Assembly: GCA_938040325.1 (NCBI GenBank)
Contig: CALHXW010000193.1
Coordinates: 1-64,000 of the forward strand
DNA: 64,000 nucleotides
Direction: 5' to 3'
From: an uncultured bacterium
GTDB taxonomy: Bacteria > Myxococcota_A > UBA9042 > PHBI01
Position 1 is the first letter of the stretch. The number at the start of each line of letters is the position of its first letter. The position numbers were made by a program, and so were the translations under genes. The notes under the pieces are model-generated. The model did not search any database. It was not told the DNA's origin and worked only from the letters and a program-made list of their open reading frames with translations. Below, one piece after another: positions 51,129 to 60,386 of this stretch.

Positions 51129-52183
51129 GTGCCGCGCTCTTCGAGGCCGTGCCACGGCTAGCCAGGACCCTCAGCCGCGTGGAGCTCGGTCAGTGGCCGT
51201 CGCCGCTCGAGGCGCGATCCGTGATCGGTCGAACCGTCTTTATCAAGCGGGAGGATCGCAGCGCGCTTCACTACGCGGGCAACAAGATCAGACCGCTTGA
51301 GATGGTCTTCGGTGCGGCAAAGCGGGCGGGTCGCCAGGCGGTCTGGGCAACAGGCGCCTACGGGTCCAATCACGCGCTGGCGACCCTCATCCACGCGCCC
51401 AGGGTGGGGCTAGGCACCGGCGCTTTGCTCTGGCCGCAGCCGCCGTCGGACACGGCGCGCGACAACCTCCTAGCGAGTCTGTCGAGCGGTGAAGAGATCG
51501 TCTTCTGCCGGTCGATCGCGACGTTTCCGGCGCGTGCGTGGTGGCTCTCAACGTCCCGACCTCGAGCGTGGGTGATGCCACCTGGTGCGGCGACCCCGAT
51601 CGGCGCCTTGGGACACGCTGGGGCCGCGATCGAACTCTGTCATCAGCTCCGTCAACACCGCGTGGAGAGCCCTGCGCGGATCGTCTTGCCGGTGGGGTCG
51701 ACCTGCACAACCGCTGGTCTGATCGTGGGTAGTTTCCTCGCTCGAGAGCTCGGCGTTGGCATGACGACGCTGCCCGACATTCACGCGGTGCGGGTCACGC
51801 CGTGGCCGGTCACGTCCCCCGTGAGGATCGCCCAGCTGGCAGTCCGGACGGCGTCCTTGTTGCGCGCGAGTGGTGGGCCTGAGCTCAACCTGACGCTGCG
51901 TTCGGCGCTTGCTCGGCTCACGGTTCATGGACGCTACATCGGTGCTGGCTATGGCCGGCCCACACGGGATGGATTGGCGGCGACAAGAGACTTCGAGCCC
52001 CATGGTCCCTGGCTCGACAGCACCTACTCGGCCAAGGCAGCGGCGTGTCTCATCGACCACCTGCCGCAGTGGCGAGGGCCCACGATCTGGTGGTCAACCA
52101 AGAGCTCGATCGAGCTGCCGGCACTCGATGAAAGGCGGGTTTCCCAAGCCCCTCAGCGGGTGCGTCGGTGGCTCCAATCATGA
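51125..52183 (+). CDS. PLP-dependent enzyme, D-cysteine desulfhydrase/ACC deaminase-like
   Basis: PSPLEA...VFIKREDRSALHYAGNKIRPLEMVFG...TGAYGSNHALA; GSTCTTAGLIVG. Confidence 0.82.
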   Translation: MSAALFEAVPRLARTLSRVELGQWPSPLEARSVIGRTVFIKREDRSALHYAGNKIRPLEMVFGAAKRAGRQAVWATGAYGSNHALATLIHAPRVGLGTGALLWPQPPSDTARDNLLASLSSGEEIVFCRSIATFPARAWWLSTSRPRAWVMPPGAATPIGALGHAGAAIELCHQLRQHRVESPARIVLPVGSTCTTAGLIVGSFLARELGVGMTTLPDIHAVRVTPWPVTSPVRIAQLAVRTASLLRASGGPELNLTLRSALARLTVHGRYIGAGYGRPTRDGLAATRDFEPHGPWLDSTYSAKAAACLIDHLPQWRGPTIWWSTKSSIELPALDERRVSQAPQRVRRWLQS

Positions 52184-52373
52184 GTTGGTTGGCTGAAAAG
52201 CCTATTCGAACCGGTCGTTTGCATCGGGCGCTCCGCACCATTGCGTGTCGAATCGGTTTGGGATAGCCTCCGCGCTCATTCTCGGGCGTTACCACTCGAT
52301 CCGTACGAGGGGTGTTTCACTAACAGCGCCCGCATAGAACCTGGCGAGAGTCAGAAAAGTAGAGAGGACAAGA

Positions 52374-53030
52374 GTGAAATACCTCATCATTGCTGTTGCG
52401 GCGTTCGGTTTGAGCTTCGCCGCTTGTGACAAGAAAGACGCTGGCAAGACCAAACAACCTGCGAAGGTCGAGGCTGCTGCTAAGGGAGCCGCTGCGACTG
52501 CTAAGGGCGCCGCTGCGACTGCCAAGGGCGCTGCTGCCACGGTCAAGACCGGTGCTGCCGCTGGCGCTGCTGGTGCCGCTGCTGCGGGCAAGAAGGCCGC
52601 TGCGGGTGCTACCGCGGTGAAGGCCAAGACTGGCGACGCTGCGGCGACTGCCGCTGCCAAGGCTAAGGCTGCGGCTGCCGCCGCCAAGGCCGCTGGCGCC
52701 AAGGCTGCCGCCACGGGTGGCTCCGCCACGGACGCCGCGACCGACGCGATGGTCAAGGCCAAGGCGGAGGCCGGCACGGCCTCGGCAACGGTCAAGAAGA
52801 CCGTCACCACGACGACCAAGAATGCCGTTGACGGCGCCAAGGCTGCGGCCGGCAGTGCCGTTGATGGCGCCAAGGCTGCGGCCGGCAGTGCCGTCGACGG
52901 CGCCAAGGCTGCGGCCGGCGGCGCGGTTGATGGTGCCAAGAAGGCTGCCACCGGTGCTGTCGACAGCGCCAAGAAGGCTGTCAACACCGGCGCCAAGGCC
53001 GTCAAGGGTGCCATTCCCGGCATGAAGTAG
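52374..53030 (+). CDS. Ala/Lys-rich repetitive lipoprotein with 11-residue repeats
   Basis: GTG start; lipobox LSFAACDKK; AAKGAAAT repeats and VDGAKAAAGSA 11-mers; followed by terminator. Confidence 0.8.
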   Translation: MKYLIIAVAAFGLSFAACDKKDAGKTKQPAKVEAAAKGAAATAKGAAATAKGAAATVKTGAAAGAAGAAAAGKKAAAGATAVKAKTGDAAATAAAKAKAAAAAAKAAGAKAAATGGSATDAATDAMVKAKAEAGTASATVKKTVTTTTKNAVDGAKAAAGSAVDGAKAAAGSAVDGAKAAAGGAVDGAKKAATGAVDSAKKAVNTGAKAVKGAIPGMK

Positions 53031-53050
53031 TCGCACTCGCGATGTGAAGA

Positions 53051-53076
53051 GCCCGGCCATTGGCCGGGCTTTTTTT
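53051..53076 (+). terminator. Intrinsic terminator
   Basis: GCCCGGCCA-T-TGGCCGGGC followed by TTTTTTT. Confidence 0.93.
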
Positions 53077-53198
53077 GTGCCTCGGCTTGCCGGTTTTGGG
53101 TTCGGCTCGGATTGAACCAGTGGGGACCGGCTGATATAGCGTGTACGCGATGCGCCGACGATCGGTTGGCGGGGTATGCACTCCGGGGAGCAATCAAC

Positions 53199-55307
53199 AT
53201 GGCGAGACGACTCTTGTGGCTGCGCGGCGATCTCGCTGCGAACGTGATGATTGCTGCTGTCTTGGGTTTGCTCAGCGTGGGCGTCGTGGCGTGCGGCGAC
53301 TCCGGTGGAGGCTCCGGCCCTGGTGAAGACACGACCGTCGACACCGCCGAGGACGACACGGCGCTCGCCGACACCGCCGACGAGCCCGACACCGCAACCG
53401 ACACCAGCATCGACGACACCGCGAGCGACGATGTCGGTCCAGATGTGGCGAGCGACACGGCAGTGCCCGCCGACACGTCGGTCGCCCCAGACACGACCAA
53501 TGTGCCGGACGGATCGTTTCCGCTAGCGTGCGCCGGCAACGGCGACTGCTCGGTGGGGTGCGCCAACGGCGTGTGCACCGCGGGACGCTGCAGCTTCCCA
53601 GCACCCCAAGCAGGCTGCGTGGTCATCGACGAAGCGACAGCGTCAGGCACGTGCGTCGACGCAGGCGCCGCATCGCCTGACGCAGCCTGCCGTACCTGTC
53701 AGCCGGACGTGTTCGCCGAAGGCTACGGTCCGGATCTCTTCCGCGAGAGCTTCGACACTAGTGCCGGGCTCGCGATCCAGACCGTCGGCGTGAGCAGCGC
53801 CTCTTGGTCGCTGTCGACCGTGCGTGCCTATGACGGCACGCGAAGCCTCTACTTCGGAGACCCCGAGCTGATGAGCTACGACGTCGGTGGGCGGGCCTCG
53901 GCCGTGGCAACGACCCGGGCGATCGCCGTGCCCGAAGGCGCGCCGGTGACGCTCAACTTTGAGCTCTATCTCGACACCGAAGAGACCGCCGACTTTGACT
54001 ACCTGCGCGTGCTGGTCGATCAGGGCGGCGACGCACTGCCCGTCGAGGTTTGGCACTCCAACGCGATCAACGGCACAACGTTCGGCACGTTCCTGCCGAT
54101 CCGTGTGTCGCTCGACGATGTGGCGACGGCAGGCATGCGGATCATGTTCGAGTTCGACAGTGTCGACGGGATCATCAACGGCTTCGAAGGCGCCTACATC
54201 GACGCGATCACGGTCACGACCGGTTGTTGCGTCATCGACACCGAGTGTGACGACGGCAACGCCTGCACGGTCGACACGTGCGGTGCGGGAGGCACCTGCG
54301 AGTTTGCGCCAGCAGGTGACTGCTGCCTGACAGCTGCGGACTGTGATGACGGCGATGCGTGCACCCGCAACGAGTGCCCGGTCGCCGGTGAAGCCTGCGT
54401 GCACCCGGCGATCTTTGGATGCTGCCATGACCTTTCCGATTGCGACGACGATGATCCCTGCACGGAGGACGCGTGCCCAGCCGATGGCGCGATGTGTACC
54501 CATCAGCCACTCTGCTGCGACTCCAACGCCGACTGCGACGACGAGGACGAGTGCACGGTTGGGGTCTGCGAAGCCGGGCAGTGTAGCTACACATTCGCCT
54601 GTTGCGAAGACGAGACGGACTGCGATGACGGCGACGCTTGCACCAACGAGACCTGTGCCCCAACAGGGCTCTGCCAGTACGAGTTCCAGGCGATTGCTGG
54701 GTGCTGCCAACCCGATGTCCTCACCGAGCGTTTCGACACGGGCGCCCCGGGTTGGACGTTCACGGCGCTCACGGCCAACGTTGGCTGGCGACGCCAGACC
54801 ACTCCGGACGCCTCGAGCGGAACCTCGGTTCTCTACTATGGCCACCCAACGCTGTCGTACTATCAGACATCGGGGGCAAACTCAGGGCGTGCGCGCTCAC
54901 CGATCTTCCGCCTTCCCGATGATGCCGAGGCCTCGGTCGAGTTCAACGTCTGGATCGAGGTCGAGCCTGACCTCAACCGGGACAAGTTCTCGGTCGTCGC
55001 CATCCTGGGGTCCACCGAGGTGGTGCTGCTCGACAAGAGCAACCTCAACCTGACCACGCCCGGGTGGCAAGCCGTTTCCCTCAACGTGAGCTATCTCGCC
55101 GGACAGAACATTCGCCTGGCGTTCGACTTCGACACCGTCGATGGCGTCGCCAACAACTCTCGCGGCGTGCTCATCGACGACGTACGCGTCCTAAGCAGCT
55201 GCCAAGCGCGTGCCTGCCAGTCGGATGCTGGCTGCACCAGCGCCGCGAGCTGCATCACGGGTACCTGCGTGTCAGGCGGCTGCAGCTACGCCGGCATCTG
55301 CCCTTAG
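53199..55307 (+). CDS. Lipoprotein-like secreted protein with Asp/Thr linker, MAM-like modules and DKK-like Cys-rich repeats
   Basis: VACGDSGG; repeated CC..ADCDDGDACTRNECP units; two similar extracellular modules FDTSAGLAIQTVG... and FDTGAPGWTFTAL... Confidence 0.82.
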   Translation: MARRLLWLRGDLAANVMIAAVLGLLSVGVVACGDSGGGSGPGEDTTVDTAEDDTALADTADEPDTATDTSIDDTASDDVGPDVASDTAVPADTSVAPDTTNVPDGSFPLACAGNGDCSVGCANGVCTAGRCSFPAPQAGCVVIDEATASGTCVDAGAASPDAACRTCQPDVFAEGYGPDLFRESFDTSAGLAIQTVGVSSASWSLSTVRAYDGTRSLYFGDPELMSYDVGGRASAVATTRAIAVPEGAPVTLNFELYLDTEETADFDYLRVLVDQGGDALPVEVWHSNAINGTTFGTFLPIRVSLDDVATAGMRIMFEFDSVDGIINGFEGAYIDAITVTTGCCVIDTECDDGNACTVDTCGAGGTCEFAPAGDCCLTAADCDDGDACTRNECPVAGEACVHPAIFGCCHDLSDCDDDDPCTEDACPADGAMCTHQPLCCDSNADCDDEDECTVGVCEAGQCSYTFACCEDETDCDDGDACTNETCAPTGLCQYEFQAIAGCCQPDVLTERFDTGAPGWTFTALTANVGWRRQTTPDASSGTSVLYYGHPTLSYYQTSGANSGRARSPIFRLPDDAEASVEFNVWIEVEPDLNRDKFSVVAILGSTEVVLLDKSNLNLTTPGWQAVSLNVSYLAGQNIRLAFDFDTVDGVANNSRGVLIDDVRVLSSCQARACQSDAGCTSAASCITGTCVSGGCSYAGICP

Positions 55308-55377
55308 AGAGCGGCTGGCGTCGCCCCATCGACGTCTCTGTTCGAGGCGACAAGGCGGCGTCTTTAGCCTGGTGCGA

Positions 55378-55821
55378 TCACCGGCGAGCAGGAAAGACGA
55401 CCTCGGTGATCACGCCCGCGTAAGCATCGACGAGCAGCAGCCCGTCGGCCTCGAACGCAATGGAATACTCCAAGAGCTGACGTCGGGTTGCGACCGTTGT
55501 CACGGCGGCCGCGACCCGGCCGCCTTTGATCTCGGCCACGTAGCGACGGGATCGCTTGCGCACGATCGCATCGGCTCGGACGCGATAGGGCACCTTGTTG
55601 CCATCGACCAGCACGAAGAGCTCCCGCGAGACCTGAGTCTCCACCAGCCGGTAGCCCCTACGTGCCAGCAGAGCGAGCCCAAGCCGCTCACCCTCAGCGC
55701 CAAGCCGTCGGGCACGGCCGGCACGCCGGACAGCTTGGGAGGCATGAGCCCGGCGTCCCAACCACATCCCACACAAGAGCGCGAGCACCGCGATGGCGAC
55801 CACGGCGATGGGATGCTCCAC
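55378..55821 (-). CDS. Membrane-anchored nuclease-like protein (PD-(D/E)XK/UPF0102-like)
   Basis: GTG start; one TM segment; GAEGERLGLALLARRGYRLVE...VRADAIVRKRSRRYVAEIKGG. Confidence 0.65.
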   Translation of the reverse strand: MEHPIAVVAIAVLALLCGMWLGRRAHASQAVRRAGRARRLGAEGERLGLALLARRGYRLVETQVSRELFVLVDGNKVPYRVRADAIVRKRSRRYVAEIKGGRVAAAVTTVATRRQLLEYSIAFEADGLLLVDAYAGVITEVVFPARR

Positions 55822-55838
55822 GATGTTGCTCCAAGCCG

Positions 55839-56960
55839 CTACTCGGCTCTCAGCGCATCGAGTGCCGCATAAAGGCGTGCGTTCTGCACCGGCAGCCCAA
55901 CCGAGATGCGAAGATGCTCCGTCAGTCCGTAGGGCCGCATCGGGCGTGTGATCACACCGCGCTCTAGGAGCTTCTGGTACCAGTCGCCGGCTGGGCCACC
56001 CATGTGCACGAGCAAGAAGTTGGTCTGGCTCGGAATCACGCCAAACCCGCGAGCGTTCAGCTCGGACGTCATCGCATCCCGCTCGGCCACGGTCTCGGAC
56101 ACCACGGTGGTCAGCCACGGCTGATCGCTGAGCGCTGCACGTGCCGCGACCTGCGCAAGCGCGCTGACGTTGAACGGCAAACGAATGCGGTTCATGTAGT
56201 CGATGAGGTCCGGGGTGGCGACGCCGTAGCCGACCCTCAGCGACGCCAGTCCGTACGCTTTCGAGAACGTCCTCAGGACCACGGTCCGCGGCCGCTTGGC
56301 AACCCAGGCAAGGCTGTCTTGGTAGCCGTCGAGCCGGACGTACTCGAGGTACGCTTCGTCGAGGACGATGATCGGGCTCTGGTAGCCGCCGGCGTCGGCC
56401 GCTGCGTCCACCGTGTCGACAAACCGCGTGAGCGCGTCCTCCGTAAAGCAGGTGCCTGTGGGGTTGTTGGGGTTGGCCAAAAAGATCAGGCGCGTTCGGG
56501 CGTTGACCTGCTGGGCGACAGCGTCGAGGTCATAGGCCATGCCCGCGCCGAGCGGCGCCTCTCGCAGCTCGTAGCCGGCAGCCTTCGTCGAGATCTTGTA
56601 GGCGACGAACGCGCACGCGCTCGTGACAACGTTGTCGCCGGTCTCGAGGAACGTTCGAATCAGGAGCTCGATCAGCTCGTTGCTGCCGTTACCGACGATG
56701 AGCTGGCTGGCGTCGACCCCGAGGTGGGCCGCGAGGTCGCGCTTGAGATAGAACGCGCCTCCGTCCGGGTAGAGGTGGAGTCGGCTTGCCTCACGGCTTA
56801 TCGCTGCAGCAACCTGCGGAGACGGGCCCCACGCATTCTCGTTTGAAGCCAGCTTGATCGCGCCGACCACCCCGATCTCACGCTCGACTTCCTCGATGGG
56901 CTTGCCAGGCTGATACGGGATGAGGGCATCGATGTAGGTCGGTACGTGTGTCGAGGTCAC
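55839..56960 (-). CDS. hisC: Histidinol-phosphate aminotransferase
   Basis: IKLASNENAWGPSP, YPDGGAFYLK, GNGSNELIELL, NPNNPTGTCF, TFSKAYGLASLRVGYG. Confidence 0.94.
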   Translation of the reverse strand: MTSTHVPTYIDALIPYQPGKPIEEVEREIGVVGAIKLASNENAWGPSPQVAAAISREASRLHLYPDGGAFYLKRDLAAHLGVDASQLIVGNGSNELIELLIRTFLETGDNVVTSACAFVAYKISTKAAGYELREAPLGAGMAYDLDAVAQQVNARTRLIFLANPNNPTGTCFTEDALTRFVDTVDAAADAGGYQSPIIVLDEAYLEYVRLDGYQDSLAWVAKRPRTVVLRTFSKAYGLASLRVGYGVATPDLIDYMNRIRLPFNVSALAQVAARAALSDQPWLTTVVSETVAERDAMTSELNARGFGVIPSQTNFLLVHMGGPAGDWYQKLLERGVITRPMRPYGLTEHLRISVGLPVQNARLYAALDALRAE

Positions 56961-57400
56961 GACTTGCCCAGCTTGTCCTTGAGTGCCGCAAGTGCAGCCT
57001 CAGCATCGAGTGCCTTGCCAGCAGCCTCCAGCTTGGACTGCTCGAGGCTGCCACCGGCGAGCTCGTTCATGTTTTCGACCAGCGCTCCGGTCCCGGCGCG
57101 CAAGCCGCGGTTGCCGCCATCGCGCGCGAAGAGGGCTTCCTGTCGGAGCGCAGACTTCTTCTCTGCAATCAACGCCAGCTCTCCCTCGATGAGGACTTTC
57201 TCCGAGCGGAGTGGTTGCACCTTGGCGAGGAACTGCTCACACGCGGCCTTTGCCTTGAGCAGCAGCGCTCGCGCTTTCTCGAGCTTAGCCTCGGGTCCCG
57301 CGAGCTTTTGTTCCAAGATCTCGAGCTTCACCTTGAGCTCTTTTTCAGCCTTGATGTGTTCGGCCATCTCGAGCCGAAAGCCTTCGTCCATCTCACCCAT
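56957..57400 (-). CDS. Coiled-coil hypothetical protein
   Basis: MGEMDEGFRLEMAEHIKAEKELKVKLEILEQKLAGPEAKLEKARAL; overlaps hisC start. Confidence 0.78.
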   Translation of the reverse strand: MGEMDEGFRLEMAEHIKAEKELKVKLEILEQKLAGPEAKLEKARALLLKAKAACEQFLAKVQPLRSEKVLIEGELALIAEKKSALRQEALFARDGGNRGLRAGTGALVENMNELAGGSLEQSKLEAAGKALDAEAALAALKDKLGKS

Positions 57401-57622
57401 CGGTTCCTCCCTTTGCAGGTATCTCATACCGCGACCACACCACGCTTGTCTGCCAACGAACCTCGCGCGTGCTCGAAGCATGTGCAACCGGCGGCCTTAT
57501 CACTGGCGCCTACTCGGTCCGGCTGTCAGCCGCGTCTCTCGAGACACGATCACCGATCCTCGCTCCTCGGGCACCGACCCAATTCCCTCGTCGATCCAGG
57601 CGGTAACCAGCCGTTCGTTGCT

Positions 57623-57816
57623 CTAGCAGCGTTCGGGGAAATGCAAAATCTGATGACTTTGCGATGCGCTCAACGCGGGTCCAGGGGCGCAGCTCCTGTT
57701 GATCTCAAGATCACTCAGGAGCTGCGCCCCTGCAACCCACATTGTGGTTTCCCTTCGGTCATCACCCCAGCGGCACACTCCGTCCCAGAATCCGCATTTC
57801 CCGGCAACGCTGCTAG
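57623..57816 (+). repeat. Family A CTAG-bounded element, longest intact copy
   Basis: CTAGCAGCGTTCGGGGAAATGCAAAATC ... CGCATTTCCCGGCAACGCTGCTAG; internal stem CAGGGGCGCAGCTCCTG / CAGGAGCTGCGCCCCTG. Confidence 0.95.
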
Positions 57817-59552
57817 GGCGTGGCCTCAATCAGTGCTCGCATGGTCTCGGCCAGCTCGCTGATCCTGCGTCTTGCCTGCTCGAGCGCCGCACGGGTGTCG
57901 GTGCCTACGACGTCGGCGCGGGCCTCCAAGTAGCACTTGAGCTTGGGCTCGGTGCCGCTGGGTCGGCACACCACACGCGACCCGTCGGCAAGCCAGAACG
58001 TCAGCACGTTGGATCGGGGAAGCCCGAGGGCGTCGGCGTCGGGACCTTGGAGGTCACGGCTTGTGGTGACGCGGGCGCCCGCAATCTCTGTCGGTGGTGC
58101 GTCTCTGAGGCGCTGCATGACGCGGCCAATCCGCGCCTTGCCGCTGAGACCGGGCAGAACGATGGCGACCTGGTCGCTGGCGTAGGCCCCAAGCTCCCGG
58201 TAGAGGTCGTGGAGGCGATCGAACAAGGTCCGGCCCTTCGCCTTCTCCGACGCTGCCAGCTCCATCAGGACCTGTGCTGCGCCGATGCCGTCCTTGTCGC
58301 GCACGGCGCCTCCAACGCAGTAGCCAAGTGCTTCTTCGAAGCCAAAGACAAACGAGCGGCCGTCTGGGTCGTCGGCGAGGGCTTTGTCCCAGATCCACTT
58401 GAACCCGGTCAGCACGTCGGCGTAGCGGGCCTGTCGCGCCTCAGCGAGCTTCTGGAGCATCATCGTGGACACGATGGTCGTCACCACGAGCGGCTTGGGT
58501 GGCAGAGTCGCGTGTCGGGTGCGCTCCGACAGCAGCCAGTCAGCGAGGAGCACGCCGAGCTCGTTGCCGCTCAGCTTGGTCATCGCGTCGCCGTCACGCG
58601 CCGCCACGCACAGCCGGTCGGTGTCCGGGTCATTGGCGACGATCACATCGGCCTCAACTCGGGCCGCGACGAGCTCCGCGCGGTCGAGCGCCCCGTCTTC
58701 TTCTGGGTTTGGGAACACGACCGTTGAAAACCCTGGATCCGGGGCTTGCTGCGACCTCACGGGGTGACGGTCGTGATGCCCGCGGCGTGCGAGCGCCGCT
58801 TCGACCCACGCGTGGCCCACGCCATGAAGGGCGGTGGTGACCACTCGCACCTGAGCTGGAGGCGTCTCGGCAGTGCATTGTGCATCGATGGCGTCGAGGT
58901 ACGCGTCGAGATCTGCGTCGGCTACCACCTCGATGAGACCGCTGGCGCATGCGTCGGCAAACGCAACCCGCGGGAGTGTTGCGAACGCCCCCAGTCCATC
59001 GCGCGCCGCACGGATCTGGTCGGCTTGATCGCTGACGATCTGAGCACCGCGCGCTGAGTACACCTTGTAGCCGTTGTAGGCCGGTGGGTTGTGGCTGGCG
59101 GTGACCACGACGGCACCAGCGCAGCCGAGGTGGCGGCCGATGAAGGCGACGACGGGCGTGGGGTTTGGACCGGCCACCCACTTCACGGGCAGTCCATGTC
59201 CGGCAAAGATCTCGGCGGCAACGCGGGCGAAGCGGTCGGAGCCATTGCGGGCATCCCGCCCCACAACAACGCCGCGGGTGGTCGCCTCCGGTACCGAAGC
59301 GAGGAGCTGCATGGCGAGCCCAGCGCTGGCGCGGGCGACGGTGACCAGGTTCATGCGTCCCGGCCCTGCGCCGACGATGCCGCGGAGCCCCGCCGTTCCG
59401 AACGCCAGCGGCGCGATGAGACGCTCCTTGAGGGCCTCGGTGTCCTCGCTGTCGATGAGCTCTTGGAGCTCGCCTCGCGTCGCGGGGTCCGGATCGCTGG
59501 CGATCCACTCACGTGCCTCTTGCAACCAGTCGCGGGTCTTCGTGCTCGTCAT
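57813..59552 (-). CDS. Phosphoglucomutase/phosphomannomutase
   Basis: FGTAGLRGIVGAGPGRMN, VVVTASHNPPAYNGYKVY, ANDPDTDRLC, RPSGTEPKLKCYLE; stop TAG in family A CTAG. Confidence 0.95.
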   Translation of the reverse strand: MTSTKTRDWLQEAREWIASDPDPATRGELQELIDSEDTEALKERLIAPLAFGTAGLRGIVGAGPGRMNLVTVARASAGLAMQLLASVPEATTRGVVVGRDARNGSDRFARVAAEIFAGHGLPVKWVAGPNPTPVVAFIGRHLGCAGAVVVTASHNPPAYNGYKVYSARGAQIVSDQADQIRAARDGLGAFATLPRVAFADACASGLIEVVADADLDAYLDAIDAQCTAETPPAQVRVVTTALHGVGHAWVEAALARRGHHDRHPVRSQQAPDPGFSTVVFPNPEEDGALDRAELVAARVEADVIVANDPDTDRLCVAARDGDAMTKLSGNELGVLLADWLLSERTRHATLPPKPLVVTTIVSTMMLQKLAEARQARYADVLTGFKWIWDKALADDPDGRSFVFGFEEALGYCVGGAVRDKDGIGAAQVLMELAASEKAKGRTLFDRLHDLYRELGAYASDQVAIVLPGLSGKARIGRVMQRLRDAPPTEIAGARVTTSRDLQGPDADALGLPRSNVLTFWLADGSRVVCRPSGTEPKLKCYLEARADVVGTDTRAALEQARRRISELAETMRALIEATP

Positions 59553-59700
59553 ACGTCTCGCCTCCAGCTCCGACTGCTCGGCGCGACGCAGAAGGCGCCC
59601 CGCCGTCACAGTGGGGACGTATCATCAGTGGCCTTGTGCAGATTGCAAGGCCGTGGCCGTGCTCAGCGCGTTTCCGCGGCGCGCGTGAGACGCCTGCGTG

Positions 59701-60255
59701 TTAACGCTCGAGCGGGCGGACAGTGACGCGTCCGTCAGCCTCTACGCGACGTTCGCAGCCGCAGCCGACCGTGGCGCCGACGCGCTCGATGTGTGCGCCC
59801 TCTGCCTCGGTTTGTGCTGATGCGATCAAGCGGCCCAAGCCGTCGCTGGCGTGGAAGTCTTCGTTGTCGAACGTTAGGACGTGAAGCGCTTCTGGACCGA
59901 CCACGCCTTCCGCCACGCGGAGCGACCTCGCCCCACGCGATGTCTCGGAGATCGTCCACAACAGCTTGCCGTCCGCGTCACGAAGCTCGCGCGTGTTCGC
60001 AGGTTGGCCGTCAGCGGGTGGCCCAACGTCGCCGGCGGGAATCTGCACACCCTCGGCTCCGACCTCGAGCAGCACCACGTTGCGTGAGCTGTCGACCAAG
60101 CGTAGCCCGTCTTTGTCCCGCTCCACGGCGACGGTAGCGGTCGACTTGAGCTTGCTGAAGGCCCCGCGGATGTCGGGCGACGGCGATGCCGCGGGCGTCG
60201 ACAGCGCGAGTGCGGGAACACAGACCATGGCGAGCGTGATTGCGAGCGTCTTCAT
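59701..60255 (-). CDS. Exported hypothetical protein
   Basis: MKTLAITLAMVCVPALALSTPAAS signal peptide. Confidence 0.7.
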   Translation of the reverse strand: MKTLAITLAMVCVPALALSTPAASPSPDIRGAFSKLKSTATVAVERDKDGLRLVDSSRNVVLLEVGAEGVQIPAGDVGPPADGQPANTRELRDADGKLLWTISETSRGARSLRVAEGVVGPEALHVLTFDNEDFHASDGLGRLIASAQTEAEGAHIERVGATVGCGCERRVEADGRVTVRPLER

Positions 60256-60386
60256 GCCCCCATTGAACCCATCCTGACGGGCATGGGTCAAGTAGCGCGC
60301 ACGGTCGCGTCCCTCCACCGCATGGGCGAGTGCGCTACAGGCGGCATGGTCTGCCGGTCCACCAGCCCCCACGTCGATGCCCCACA

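Noticed and set aside
52289-53650. 453-aa and 246-aa minus-strand ORFs opposite the Ala/Lys-rich lipoprotein
   Set aside because: Ser/Ala/Pro repeats mirror the repetitive sense strand; the sense ORF has lipobox and terminator.
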